In this document: positions 26,638 to 34,575 of the stretch, in pieces
Layout of the letters: each line of letters starts with the position of its first letter
Numbering within the stretch: the first letter of the stretch is position 1
Assembly (NCBI GenBank): GCA_963769045.1
Contig: CAVYKK010000019.1
Coordinates: 1-64,000, forward strand
Source: Methanocella_A sp963769045
GTDB taxonomy: Archaea; Halobacteriota; Methanocellia; Methanocellales; Methanocellaceae
DNA: 64,000 nucleotides
Direction: 5' to 3'
Made by a program: the position numbers and the translations under genes
The notes under the pieces: generated by a model
Database searches by the model: none
What the model saw: only the letters and a program-made list of their open reading frames with translations
What the model was told of the DNA's origin: nothing

Positions 26638-26780
26638 CCGATAGTTCGACGATACCCATAGAACCTATAAGTATCGCCCGGGGCTAATGGTGTATCAGCG
26701 TATGGTCAGACCCGAACGGGAGACGAGACATTCCACACACCCCCCAAAGTAACCCCCCAATAAAATTCACGTCTCCCGTT
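26638..26780 (+). ncRNA. Structured RNA candidate, copy 2
   Basis: Shares the ACGATAC..ATAGAACCTATA core (26649-26669) and the ATC-GC-TAT-GGT pattern with copy 1. GTTC and GAAC bracket the first loop. The 3' stem AACGGGAGACG / CGTCTCCCGTT (26715-26725 with 26770-26780) is perfect, unlike copy 1 in sequence but equal in position, and also encloses a C-rich loop. A CCC-GAAC-GGG hairpin (26711-26720) overlaps its 5' arm, so the two are mutually exclusive. A TATA-like TTATATG lies about 20 bp upstream. Confidence 0.5.
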
Positions 26781-26793
26781 TTCCACCATGGCA

Positions 26794-26963
26794 GGCGGAG
26801 CCGGGGCCGTCACCCCGATTAAAAGCTCCGCCCACGCTTTTTTGGCGTGCTTATACACCTCAACCGATTATGACCATCCGATAAGGAGTAACAGGCGGGC
26901 GCCTGGCAATAATAGTACGATAGCGCAACCCTTACACGGTTGGTTGCTCTGCCTGGCGCCCGC
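26794..26963. other. Two further strong hairpins in the gene-free stretch
   Basis: GGCGGAGC (26794-26801) pairs with 26825-26832 and encloses CGGGG-CCGTCA-CCCCG. GCGGGCGCCTGGCA (26895-26908) pairs with 26950-26963 with one mismatch. They may be terminators of the secreted-protein gene at 27016 or further RNA elements. Together with the items above they fill 26100-27015, where I see no protein gene. Confidence 0.5.
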
Positions 26964-27015
26964 ATGTTCCTTCACAACCATGCCCTGCATCGGTCGCAGG
27001 ATAATGCAGGCCGCT

Positions 27016-27561
27016 TCAAGCCTGTCTATTTCTTTCGCGTAAAATTAGCGTGGCAGCCGCGCCTGCACCAGGTAGCAATAGCAGGAGCCCGAATCCGGGA
27101 GATGCCACAGGTACCGGAGTCGCAGTGGCCACAGGCACCGCAGTTGCGGATTGCGTCACTGTGGGTACCGGACTCGGTGTCGGCATTTGTATATCGTATA
27201 GTTCAGCAGTATGGGCAGGCAAAGTAAAGTTCTGCATGACGTCCCACCCCTGGACGAGGACCGTGTTGGAATAGGAATAGACATCCTTCGACGCCACGAG
27301 ACTGCAGGGACCGCGTTCGATGCCCCAGAACGCGTAATAGCCGTTCGTGTCAGTCAGCGCCGGGTTGCTGGATGTGGCCAGTAAGACGCCGTCCAGGTAC
27401 ATGGTGACTGTCGCGTTCGCCACGATCTGATGGTCCTGGTCATATACATACCCGTGTATCATGACGCCGGGAGATGCATTGGCGTTGCATGCCATGAAGA
27501 TGATACTGAGAAGTATCGCCAGGGAAACGACTGATATGGCTTGAGTAATCCTCTCGATCAT
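27016..27561 (-). CDS. Secreted PGF-CTERM protein with carboxypeptidase-regulatory-like domain
   Basis: 181 residues. Signal peptide (AISVVSLAILLSIIFMACNA), then one beta domain (MIHGYVYDQDHQIVANATVT, TDTNGYYAFWGIERGPCSLV), then a Pro/Thr/Ala-rich linker and the tail SPGFGLLLLLPGAGAAATLI + RERNRQA. This is the archaeosortase A sorting signal, so the protein is expected on the cell surface, attached to lipid. Similar in plan and length to the protein at 23.4 kb and probably a paralogue. Next upstream on the same strand is a PAS kinase, 45 bp away. Confidence 0.8.
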   Translation of the reverse strand: MIERITQAISVVSLAILLSIIFMACNANASPGVMIHGYVYDQDHQIVANATVTMYLDGVLLATSSNPALTDTNGYYAFWGIERGPCSLVASKDVYSYSNTVLVQGWDVMQNFTLPAHTAELYDIQMPTPSPVPTVTQSATAVPVATATPVPVASPGFGLLLLLPGAGAAATLILRERNRQA

Positions 27562-27606
27562 ACTGGTAACAATTTTTCACTATTACCTATTCAGCTTTGT
27601 CCTGTG

Positions 27607-28665
27607 TTACGCCTGGCTGTCGGCCGCAGGCAGCACGATAACGAACCGGCTGCCTCTCCGGTAATCTCCGGGCATGCGGTCTTCCACCCATACCGCCCCG
27701 TGGAAGCCTTCGACCAGCTTTTTGACCAGATAAAGGCCGAGGCCCTTTCCGCTCGTAGGCGTTTTGCCGCTCTGAAAGCGTTTGAACAGCCGCCCCTTCA
27801 GCTCGTCGGGTATCCCGGGGCCATTGTCTTCGATAGACACCACGCAGTGCTTTTCTCCGCCCTCGATCGACTCTCTGACCTGTATGTCAATGACCGGGGC
27901 TCCCGAGGAATGTCGTATTGCGTTCCCGATGATGTTTAAGAAAGCGTCCTTCAGCAGCTCGTTGGCCATGACCGGACACTGGCACTCCGGCCTGAAATTG
28001 AACGTCACGCCACGGCTATCTGCCTCCTGATAGTAGCTTACTACCTCGCGGATAATGCGTCCCGGGTCGACTTTTTCTACTGTCCTGGTGCCGGTACTGA
28101 TCTGATGCAGCTTCTGCACGTTGCGGATGAGGCCGGAGCTAACCTCGATGGCGGACATACACTGTCCCAGGTGCCTGTATGCCTCGGATTCCGGGCTCAG
28201 GGACTGCATGGCCAGCTCGATGTACCCCGACCCCATCTGGTTCATGTTGTTGAGGTCGTGGCAGACCAGATCGAGGAACAGCTCTGACTCCGATACCCGA
28301 TCGCCTGCCGCTTCCGGCGGCAATGGCTTCCCCGGCGCGCGGCGGATGATGCCATTACAGCCCTTTCCCACACCGGAATCATCAACAGGAAAGCTGCTGA
28401 TCCCGGCTTCGACAATCCGCCCGTCCCTGCAGATCAGCGCGATGGCAAGACACTCGGACGGCTTCTTTCCAGTGAGAGCGTCCCGCACCAGGGCTGACTG
28501 CCGGACCGGGCCCGATGCGATAATGTCAAAGAATGGTCTGCCAATCAATTCCTCAGGCTTATAGCCCAGGACAGGATAAATTTCAGGGCCGATGCGGGTA
28601 ATTATACCGCCCACATCGGTCGTGAACCTGAAGGTATCACCGGACGGGCTTTCGTGTGATGCCAT
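27607..28665 (-). CDS. PAS-domain histidine kinase
   Basis: 352 residues, soluble. A PAS domain (about 10-110: RFTTDVGGIITRIGPEIYPVL, GYKPEELIGRPF) is followed by the dimerisation helix with H-box VCHDLNNMNQMGSGY, then the ATPase domain with NIIGNAIRHS (N box), IEDNGPGIPDE (G1) and SGKGLGLYL (G2). The HDxNNxNQ box is shared with the kinase at 47.7 kb. No response regulator is adjacent, so its output partner lies elsewhere. A cytosolic sensor with unknown ligand. Confidence 0.85.
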   Translation of the reverse strand: MASHESPSGDTFRFTTDVGGIITRIGPEIYPVLGYKPEELIGRPFFDIIASGPVRQSALVRDALTGKKPSECLAIALICRDGRIVEAGISSFPVDDSGVGKGCNGIIRRAPGKPLPPEAAGDRVSESELFLDLVCHDLNNMNQMGSGYIELAMQSLSPESEAYRHLGQCMSAIEVSSGLIRNVQKLHQISTGTRTVEKVDPGRIIREVVSYYQEADSRGVTFNFRPECQCPVMANELLKDAFLNIIGNAIRHSSGAPVIDIQVRESIEGGEKHCVVSIEDNGPGIPDELKGRLFKRFQSGKTPTSGKGLGLYLVKKLVEGFHGAVWVEDRMPGDYRRGSRFVIVLPAADSQA

Positions 28666-28910
28666 CAGTATCCCCCTCCCCGACTAAAGCGTATGTCCGT
28701 ACCTGTCGATCATCGATCTCATCCCCAAGCTGCAGAAACGTCATCGTTAACCCCGTACCCCTGGTCACCGGTCACTCAGGCGGGACTAATTCCCGCGTCC
28801 TCATCAAACAAACCCGCGTGCCCTATTAAAAATTAGATTAAAGAGATTTAAAGGATTACTGACGGGTAATCAACTACCTGTCATAGCACATGTGCATAAG
28901 ACATCGTGAA

Positions 28911-29627
28911 TCAGGTGAGGGCCTGTTCTGTATGCTTCTGGAGCACGACGGCCACATTGTCTATGATGAAGTATCGTTTGAACTTGCCGTCAGGGATATA
29001 GCTGACAATGCCGTCGCCGATGAACTTTTCCAGGTGCCAGTGGATGGCGCTCTTCTCGATGCCGAGGCGTTCCGTCAGCTCCTGGTTGGTGATGCCAGGC
29101 TGATCGAGGACAAGCAGCAGGATAGACCTGCTGTTCCGGTTCTGCATATGGGCGATGACCTTCTGCTCACCGTCGCTGAACGAGTGAGAGTTGCGGAAGA
29201 GCCTCGAGAATTTTCCCATCTTCCTGAAGACGATCTTGCCCTCGGATTCCAGCTTGTACAGGTGATACCTGACGGTCGCGCGCTCGATCTGCTGGGATTC
29301 CGTGACCCTGGCGACGGTGGTACCAGGGTTGGCGTTTATGAAGTTGAGTATGTTGTTCCGGTTCTCGTTTTTCAGGATGTCGTCGATCTTGCCCCACACG
29401 AACGGCATCAGCTGCAGGAGACCGATAAAAGCGGCCGCCATCAAGGTGACATAGAAAAGCTTGATCCAGTCAGGCAATTGCCAGAACGAAACCCGATAGG
29501 CCTCTAACTGATCTTCATGTAGCGAATCAGCTATATATAATTCGTATCCATTCTGGGCTGCAGCTACTACAGGCAACAATAATAAAAAAATTAAAGATGT
29601 TAAGCTTAGCACACGGCAGCAATGCAT
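28911..29627 (-). CDS. Membrane-anchored winged-helix regulator
   Basis: 238 residues. The N-terminus has a signal-like helix (SLTSLIFLLLLPVVAAAQ), a 35-residue outer segment and a second helix (IKLFYVTLMAAAFIGLLQLM). The cytosolic part carries two winged-helix units (NILNFINANPGTTVARVTESQQ / ATVRYHLYKLESEG and SILLLVLDQPGITNQELTERLG / AIHWHLEKFIGDG). Such tandem ArsR-like domains on a membrane anchor are an archaeal regulator type. It lies 14 bp downstream of the broken secreted-protein gene and is probably co-transcribed with it, which suggests sensing at the surface (inference). Confidence 0.75.
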   Translation of the reverse strand: MHCCRVLSLTSLIFLLLLPVVAAAQNGYELYIADSLHEDQLEAYRVSFWQLPDWIKLFYVTLMAAAFIGLLQLMPFVWGKIDDILKNENRNNILNFINANPGTTVARVTESQQIERATVRYHLYKLESEGKIVFRKMGKFSRLFRNSHSFSDGEQKVIAHMQNRNSRSILLLVLDQPGITNQELTERLGIEKSAIHWHLEKFIGDGIVSYIPDGKFKRYFIIDNVAVVLQKHTEQALT

Positions 29628-29641
29628 ACGGTAATGTTAGC

Positions 29642-30140
29642 TCAGGAAATATTATAGCTTTGCGAGCCGGAGACACTATAACCATAAACCTCGTTATACC
29701 AGGTACCCTGCGCAATACCGCCGCTGCGAGTGATATAGGCATAAATAGCACCATCAGTAGCGCCCCCGTAAGAAGCATCGAAGATCGGGCCAAACACGGT
29801 GCCGTCGGGTGAGAATATCCTCAATCTGCAGCGAATTTAACGAGTTGCCCCACACAAGGTTTATATAGTAAGTTTCGGTGTAGGAATTGACATTTTTCCC
29901 ATACCACTCGGTGGCACCCTGTGTAATCGAACTTTGCATGCTCATCGTCGACATTCCGGGAAATATGCTACCCTTCGTGAGCATGCTCGTAGGGACTTTG
30001 ACTATTGTCAACGTATAACCGTTTGGCCCCTGGTAAGTAACACTGTCCCCGGGTTTTGCCGCCGAAGCCGGCGTTGCCATTACCACAATACCGATTGCCG
30101 CTACGAATAGCAGCAATGCTACAAGTGTCTTAAACCGCAT
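29642..30140 (-). pseudogene. Secreted protein, broken by one frameshift
   Basis: The first frame starts MRFKTLVALLLFVAAIGIVV (signal peptide) and runs to WGNSLNSLQIEDIL, where it turns into an unlikely Arg-rich tail. The other frame takes over with LRIFSPDGTVFGPIFDA and ends YGYSVSGSQSYNIS. Skipping one base near 29835 (the A after CTGCAG) joins them into about 165 residues. The product would be a small exported beta-rich protein of unknown role. Mutation or sequencing error cannot be told apart here. Confidence 0.65.
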
Positions 30141-30193
30141 ATTAGTACACCTGTACAAGCGTATGTCACCTAGGACTTAGCGTTTGTGGCCAG

Positions 30194-30223
30194 ATCGTTG
30201 AACTGAAATTTCAGTTCAACGAT
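30194..30223. promoter_or_regulatory. Perfect 30-bp palindrome, probable operator
   Basis: ATCGTTGAACTGAAA followed at once by its exact reverse complement, between the divergent genes at 30140 (-) and 30298 (+). The + strand gene encodes a winged-helix protein, a natural candidate for binding here (inference). Confidence 0.6.
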
Positions 30224-30297
30224 GTGGCGCCAAGTGCTTTATAAACCCTGTTGAATAAGTCAGCTATAGTAACTGGAAAATGTCGGAGGCTGGCAAA

Positions 30298-30639
30298 ATG
30301 AGAAACAACACGAAGAACAGGATCAAGAGGCAGGGGTACGACCTCTACTTCGCCCTGGAGAGAAGCGGCATCAGGAGAGATATTCTGCTGTACCTGAAGC
30401 TATTTCCGTCGGGAGCGCCGGTCTTTGACATCGCCCGGAGCATTTCTTCCAGCTATACGAACACGAAAGGGGCCCTTCTCGGGGACGGCAGAGGGTATAA
30501 CATCGAGACGTCCCTGATCAGCCTGGGGCTTGTGACGTATCACAAAGTCCGGGGCTCGCTTATCGTATATACGCTGACGCAGAAAGGCCGGGAGATCGCC
30601 TCGCTGCTGGAAGAGACCGAATCGATCGGTGCACGCTAA
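30298..30639 (+). CDS. Winged-helix DNA-binding protein
   Basis: 113 residues from ATG 30298, with GGAGG eight bases upstream (an earlier ATG at 30280 has no site). SGIRRDILLYLKLFPSGAPV, FDIARSISSSYTNTKGALLG and TYHKVRGSLIVYTLTQKGRE give helix-turn-helix plus wing, ending in a short coiled helix. Basic N-terminus (RNNTKNRIKRQG). Small one-domain transcription regulators of this kind are common in methanogens. The palindrome 75 bp upstream suggests control of itself and of the divergent secreted-protein operon. Confidence 0.7.
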   Translation: MRNNTKNRIKRQGYDLYFALERSGIRRDILLYLKLFPSGAPVFDIARSISSSYTNTKGALLGDGRGYNIETSLISLGLVTYHKVRGSLIVYTLTQKGREIASLLEETESIGAR

Positions 30640-30655
30640 AACATATCCGGATTTT

Positions 30656-31351
30656 CTATAGTTTATCGGACGTGGTCAGCAGCCTGCCGTGGCTGACGAC
30701 AATCAGCCGGTCGTCGGGCAGTGCTGTCCAGCCGCCTGTATCCAGGGGCTGTGTGGCAATCATCAGCGAGCTGCCGCCTGCAGTCTCGCGTGCCGTATAA
30801 TACATGGGCTTCTCGGGGTGATGGCTGAACGCATACAGCGTTTCGCCGTCCGACAGCAGGAAGTTCAGGCGTACTTCCCTGCCGAACTCATAGTCGTTGA
30901 AAATGCCGCCTATGCAGTCGATAATCCCCTTGTACGGGTCACTGGCCCGGCCGATGGCGTCCATGAGCATGTGGAAGGCCACTTCGGAGTCTGTCTCCCC
31001 GCCGCAGCGCGGGTGAAGGCCGATGCCGTCGATGTGGCCGTTATGGGCGAACGCCCACTGTTTCCCGCCCTGCTCCCGACGGAACGGGTGACAGTTACGC
31101 TCGTGGATTTCTCCGCACGAGGCATTACGGATGTGGGAGATGATGATCTTCCCCTCGGCGTCCCTGATGGCCTCGAAATAGGCTTTGCTGGACAGCGCGG
31201 TCTCGGGCATCTTCCGCAGGCAAAGCTCGCCGTGGCTGTAGCAGGCAATGCCCCACCCATGAGGGTTCCTGGCCGAGTGTTCCGCGAAGTTGCGCAACAG
31301 CGCGTCAGGCCGGCCGGCGCTCTCGCCGCAAAAACCGAAGAGTTCACACAT
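30656..31351 (-). CDS. Class II glutamine amidotransferase
   Basis: 231 residues. MCELFGFCG gives the N-terminal nucleophile Cys2 once Met is removed. NPHGWGIACY, SHIRNASCGEIHERNCHPF and FAHNGHIDG are the glutamine-binding and oxyanion motifs of the Ntn amidotransferase fold (GATase_4/YafJ type). It has no synthetase domain attached, so the ammonia acceptor is unknown. Convergent with the winged-helix gene, 16 bp apart. Confidence 0.85.
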   Translation of the reverse strand: MCELFGFCGESAGRPDALLRNFAEHSARNPHGWGIACYSHGELCLRKMPETALSSKAYFEAIRDAEGKIIISHIRNASCGEIHERNCHPFRREQGGKQWAFAHNGHIDGIGLHPRCGGETDSEVAFHMLMDAIGRASDPYKGIIDCIGGIFNDYEFGREVRLNFLLSDGETLYAFSHHPEKPMYYTARETAGGSSLMIATQPLDTGGWTALPDDRLIVVSHGRLLTTSDKL

Positions 31352-31484
31352 GATCTTTTTTCAATCCCGGAATACTGTTGGTTATTCATATTTTATAATG
31401 TTTCTTTTACCCTGGCAGGGGCAAAGGTGCAAGTAAAACTGGCTTAAAAACGGGCATTTTTTTTAGCGGCGCAGGGTGATTCTC

Positions 31485-32162
31485 ATGTGGATAGCCATGA
31501 AAGACCACGACAGGGCGGAAGTTTCCCATTTCTTCAGCGAAAGCCTGCGCAGGTACGGCTATGACCCGAGGAGCCTCGGGTGGATCGAGGGCACACAGGA
31601 GACGAGATTCCGGGTGCTGGCGGCAATCGGCGACCTCGAGGGCAGTTCGGTGCTGGACGTGGGCTGCGGGTTCGGCGACCTCTACGAGTACCTGTGTCGG
31701 AATGGCATCAGCGTCGACTACACCGGCGTCGACATGAACCCGGACTTCGTGGAGATCGCCCGGGAGCGGCATCCGGACGCCCGGTTCATCGTGGCCGACT
31801 TCGAGGAGGCAAAGATCGACGGCCGGTTCGACTGGGCGTTCGAGTCAGGCGTGTTTAACTATAAGGTATCGGACCACCAGGCTTTCGTGGGCAACATGGT
31901 CCGCAAGATGTTCAAGGCAGTCCGGAAGGGAATCGCGATAGACTTTCTCAACAACCGGGGCTCGTTCTTCTCTGCCGGACTGTATCACCCGGACCCGGCA
32001 GACCTGTACCATTTCTGCAGCAAACTGTCGAAGCGCGTCGTCCTGCGATGCGACTACAAGCCGACGGAGTTCTGCGTATACCTGTACCGGGACACTCGCG
32101 AAGCCCCTGGGAACGTATACCGCGACTACCAGGAAACCTCCGGGCGACGCAAGCAACCGTAA
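31485..32162 (+). CDS. Class I SAM-dependent methyltransferase
   Basis: 225 residues from ATG 31485 (AGGGTG six bases upstream). SVLDVGCGFGDLYEYL is motif I; YTGVDMNPDFVEIARER holds the acidic ribose-binding residue; ARFIVADFEE follows. The C-terminal half (KGIAIDFLNNRGSFFSAGLYH, CDYKPTEFCVYLYRD) resembles small-molecule or lipid methyltransferases, but the substrate is unknown. Preceded by AT-rich DNA, followed by three tandem hairpins. Confidence 0.85.
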   Translation: MWIAMKDHDRAEVSHFFSESLRRYGYDPRSLGWIEGTQETRFRVLAAIGDLEGSSVLDVGCGFGDLYEYLCRNGISVDYTGVDMNPDFVEIARERHPDARFIVADFEEAKIDGRFDWAFESGVFNYKVSDHQAFVGNMVRKMFKAVRKGIAIDFLNNRGSFFSAGLYHPDPADLYHFCSKLSKRVVLRCDYKPTEFCVYLYRDTREAPGNVYRDYQETSGRRKQP

Positions 32163-32195
32163 AAGCAACGGCCGGCAACGAGGATTTTCCCCGTA

Positions 32196-32246
32196 CCGAC
32201 TCGGATAGTCGGCCGACTCTTCGAGTCGGCGCGACTCTGAGAGTCG
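32196..32246. terminator. Three tandem hairpins
   Basis: CCGACTCGGATAGTCGG (32196-32212), CCGACTCTTCGAGTCGG (32213-32229) and CGACTCTGAGAGTCG (32232-32246) are three near-identical stem-loops in a row. They lie between the methyltransferase and the next gene and may act as a terminator cluster or a structured leader. Confidence 0.5.
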
Positions 32247-32293
32247 GCAGAATCGAAGAGTATATGAGTTAAAACCGACCAGACTTAACCAGT

Positions 32294-32611
32294 ATGTCTG
32301 ACGAGACCGTTAATCTGCCCGGATCGGACCTGAACCGCCTGCTGGAAGCGCTGTCGCTCAAGGTAGAGCGGGTGAGCATGCTGATCGATGACGCGATGGT
32401 CGACCAGTCCGACGTCATCGCCCTCGACCGCAGCGCGTACAACGACCTGATGATATGCCTGGCGAAGTATGAAGAATTCCTGAAGAGCCTCGGCGAGGTC
32501 ACTCAGGATACCACGGAAGAGATCAGGGGTATCATTGGCAGCGAGTGCTTCACCGGCGAAGTGGACGCCGACGAGGAAATCGAGATCATCGAAGAGGACG
32601 ACGATAGTTAA
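32294..32611 (+). CDS. Small acidic protein, function unknown
   Basis: 105 residues. An amphipathic N-terminal half (LNRLLEALSLKVERVSMLID, SAYNDLMICLAKYEEFLKSL) suggests a helical hairpin. The end is very acidic (ADEEIEIIEEDDDS). No cysteines in pairs, no membrane segment. Strongly biased codon use like its neighbours supports a real gene. Not a family I recognise. Confidence 0.65.
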   Translation: MSDETVNLPGSDLNRLLEALSLKVERVSMLIDDAMVDQSDVIALDRSAYNDLMICLAKYEEFLKSLGEVTQDTTEEIRGIIGSECFTGEVDADEEIEIIEEDDDS

Positions 32612-32767
32612 ATCGTCTCTCTGCACAGTTTCCACAGTTTCGAATTTTGCCTGTTTTTACTTTCGTATTGCCGCATCGCCGCGGCCATCATTTTTCTCGA
32701 TGCCGGTGCAACGTTCGAACGGGGCATCAGATTGCAGGCAACGACGACACAGGAAAATATCAAGACC

Positions 32768-33112
32768 ATGGGCTTGTTTCACCTCGCCATCAACGTGACT
32801 GATTTAGACAGGTCTGTCAGGTTCTACACAGACATGTTCAGGATAGACGTCCTGAGACGAGAGGAAGACATGGCGATCATGCATACGCCCGGCTCTGACG
32901 ACAGCTTCGTGCTGTTCCGGGCATCCGGGCCCGTGGCGCCTTCGGGTATCGCGCACTTCGGCTTCAAGGTCGACGATCACAACTACGACCGGGCCATGGA
33001 CTACGCGCAGCGTAACAAGATACCGATCATCTCTAACCCGGTGCGGAACACGGGCCGGTTCCTGTATATCGAGGACCCGGACGGTTACGTGATTCAAATT
33101 TCGACCGTTTAA
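32768..33112 (+). CDS. Glyoxalase/VOC family protein
   Basis: 114 residues from ATG 32768 (a TTG 36 bases earlier is also in frame). One full pair of beta-alpha-beta-beta-beta modules: GLFHLAINVTDLDRSVRFYT with the metal-binding His, IAHFGFKVDDHNYDRAMDYA with the second His, and LYIEDPDGYVIQIS with the Glu. VOC proteins bind a metal and act as lyases, dioxygenases or resistance proteins. The specific reaction is not readable from sequence. Stands alone. Confidence 0.85.
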   Translation: MGLFHLAINVTDLDRSVRFYTDMFRIDVLRREEDMAIMHTPGSDDSFVLFRASGPVAPSGIAHFGFKVDDHNYDRAMDYAQRNKIPIISNPVRNTGRFLYIEDPDGYVIQISTV

Positions 33113-33268
33113 GACAGACGGTCATGTCCGGACAGTCATCGCATGCCGGGGGTCTGGTCTGGCGCTCGCGCGAAGGCGGCCCCCGGATTAGCCTGCCAAT
33201 TTTCCTATTATCAACAGCTATTTAACCGTTTAGAGGCAAAATTATTCCATTCTTGAAGTGATCGATCA

Positions 33269-34075
33269 ATGAAGAAGCCGTTTATATTACCCGTTATTGC
33301 ATTATCTTTGATAATTGTGATTGCTCTGTCCGGCTGCACGCAGCCTGCTGCGACGACAACAGCGACGGAGGACAGAGAGACCATCTATCAGGTATCGACG
33401 TTCAACGCGCTCTCCCAGGGGGTCTACGACGGGAGCGAAAACTTCAGCGTTCTCAAAACGCACGGCGACGTCGGCCTGGGCACCCTGAATGCGCTCGACG
33501 GCGAACTGATCGGCCTCGACGGCCGGTACTACCAGATGAAGGCTGACGGGAGCGTCTTGCCGGTCAGCGACAACGCGACGACACCCTTCGCCATCGCTAC
33601 CTTTTTTGACAACGACCGGACCGTCAGGTTCACCAGCCTGACCAGCCTGTCGCAGTACATGGCATCGCTGAATACGTCCATGACCAACAGGAACATCATG
33701 TACGTGATCGAGGCACATGGCCACTTCAGCAAGGTTAAGGTCCGCAGCGTCCCGGCTCAGCAGAAGCCGTACCCGGTACTGACCGAAGCTGTGAAGAACC
33801 AGACGGTCTTCAACTATGACGATATCAACGGCACTATCCTCGGCTTCTGGTTCCCGGACTACATGGCGGGCGTCAACGTTGCTGGATTCCACTTCCACTT
33901 CATCTCGGACGACCGGAAGTACGGCGGCCATCTCCTCGACTTCTCCGCCGATGAGCTGACGTCCTCGATCGACGAGACAGACAACTTCTACATGTCGCTG
34001 CCACAGAACAGTGCATTTGCCGGCGCCGACATCGGGAAGACCAACGAGACCGCCGTCGGCGTCATCGAGAGGTGA
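33269..34075 (+). CDS. budA: Alpha-acetolactate decarboxylase, exported lipoprotein form
   Basis: 268 residues. STFNALSQGVYDG, THGDVGLGTLNALDGE and GFHFHFISDDRKYGGHLLDF carry the zinc-binding histidines and the conserved core of the family, which turns acetolactate into acetoin. The N-terminus MKKPFILPVIALSLIIVIAL + SGCTQP is a lipoprotein signal with Cys at the lipobox, so the enzyme is predicted outside the membrane. An export signal on this normally cytosolic activity is unusual. A deaminase gene follows 9 bp later on the same strand. Confidence 0.9.
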   Translation: MKKPFILPVIALSLIIVIALSGCTQPAATTTATEDRETIYQVSTFNALSQGVYDGSENFSVLKTHGDVGLGTLNALDGELIGLDGRYYQMKADGSVLPVSDNATTPFAIATFFDNDRTVRFTSLTSLSQYMASLNTSMTNRNIMYVIEAHGHFSKVKVRSVPAQQKPYPVLTEAVKNQTVFNYDDINGTILGFWFPDYMAGVNVAGFHFHFISDDRKYGGHLLDFSADELTSSIDETDNFYMSLPQNSAFAGADIGKTNETAVGVIER

Positions 34076-34084
34076 GGCCCGGAT

Positions 34085-34519
34085 ATGGACGAGTTCATGA
34101 AAGCGGCCATCGCTGAGGCGCGAAAAGGGCTTGGCGAGGGCGGGATACCTATAGGCTCGGTGCTCGTGATAGAAGGTAAGATCGCCGGCAGGGGCCACAA
34201 CAAGAGAGTCCAGGAGAACGACCCGGTGCTCCACGCAGAGATCGACTGCCTGCGCAGCGCCGGGCGGGTCGGCCGGTATGCCGGCGCCGTCCTTTACTCG
34301 ACGCTGATGCCCTGCTACCTCTGTGCGGGCGCTGCGGTCCAGTTCCGTATCAAAAAAGTAGTGGTCGGCGAGTCCAGGAACTTTGCCGGCGCCCGGGAGT
34401 TCATGGAGTCACACGGCATCGAGGTGGTCGACCTCGACCTGGCGGAATGCAGGGACATGATGGCACGGTTCATTGCAGAGAAACCGCAGCTCTGGAACGA
34501 GGACATTGGCACCCTGTGA
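34085..34519 (+). CDS. Nucleoside/base deaminase (cytidine deaminase-like fold)
   Basis: 144 residues. The zinc motif is complete: VLHAEIDCLRS (HAE) and TLMPCYLCAGA (PCxxC). The fold is that of yeast-type cytosine deaminase, guanine deaminase and TadA. The N-terminal MKAAIAEARKGLGEGGIPIG matches, and the C-terminus (FIAEKPQLWNEDIG) is closest in look to cytosine deaminases. Cytosolic. Located 9 bp after the acetolactate decarboxylase gene, but the two have no obvious shared pathway. Confidence 0.85.
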   Translation: MDEFMKAAIAEARKGLGEGGIPIGSVLVIEGKIAGRGHNKRVQENDPVLHAEIDCLRSAGRVGRYAGAVLYSTLMPCYLCAGAAVQFRIKKVVVGESRNFAGAREFMESHGIEVVDLDLAECRDMMARFIAEKPQLWNEDIGTL

Positions 34520-34575
34520 CCGGGGGGGAAGTACAAACTTTATGTACTGCCTCCGGCAATAGGCCTGTGGGTAAT

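Noticed and set aside
33302..34234. 310-residue ORF antisense to the acetolactate decarboxylase
   Set aside because: Shadow frame in GC-rich coding DNA; the + strand protein has full family motifs.
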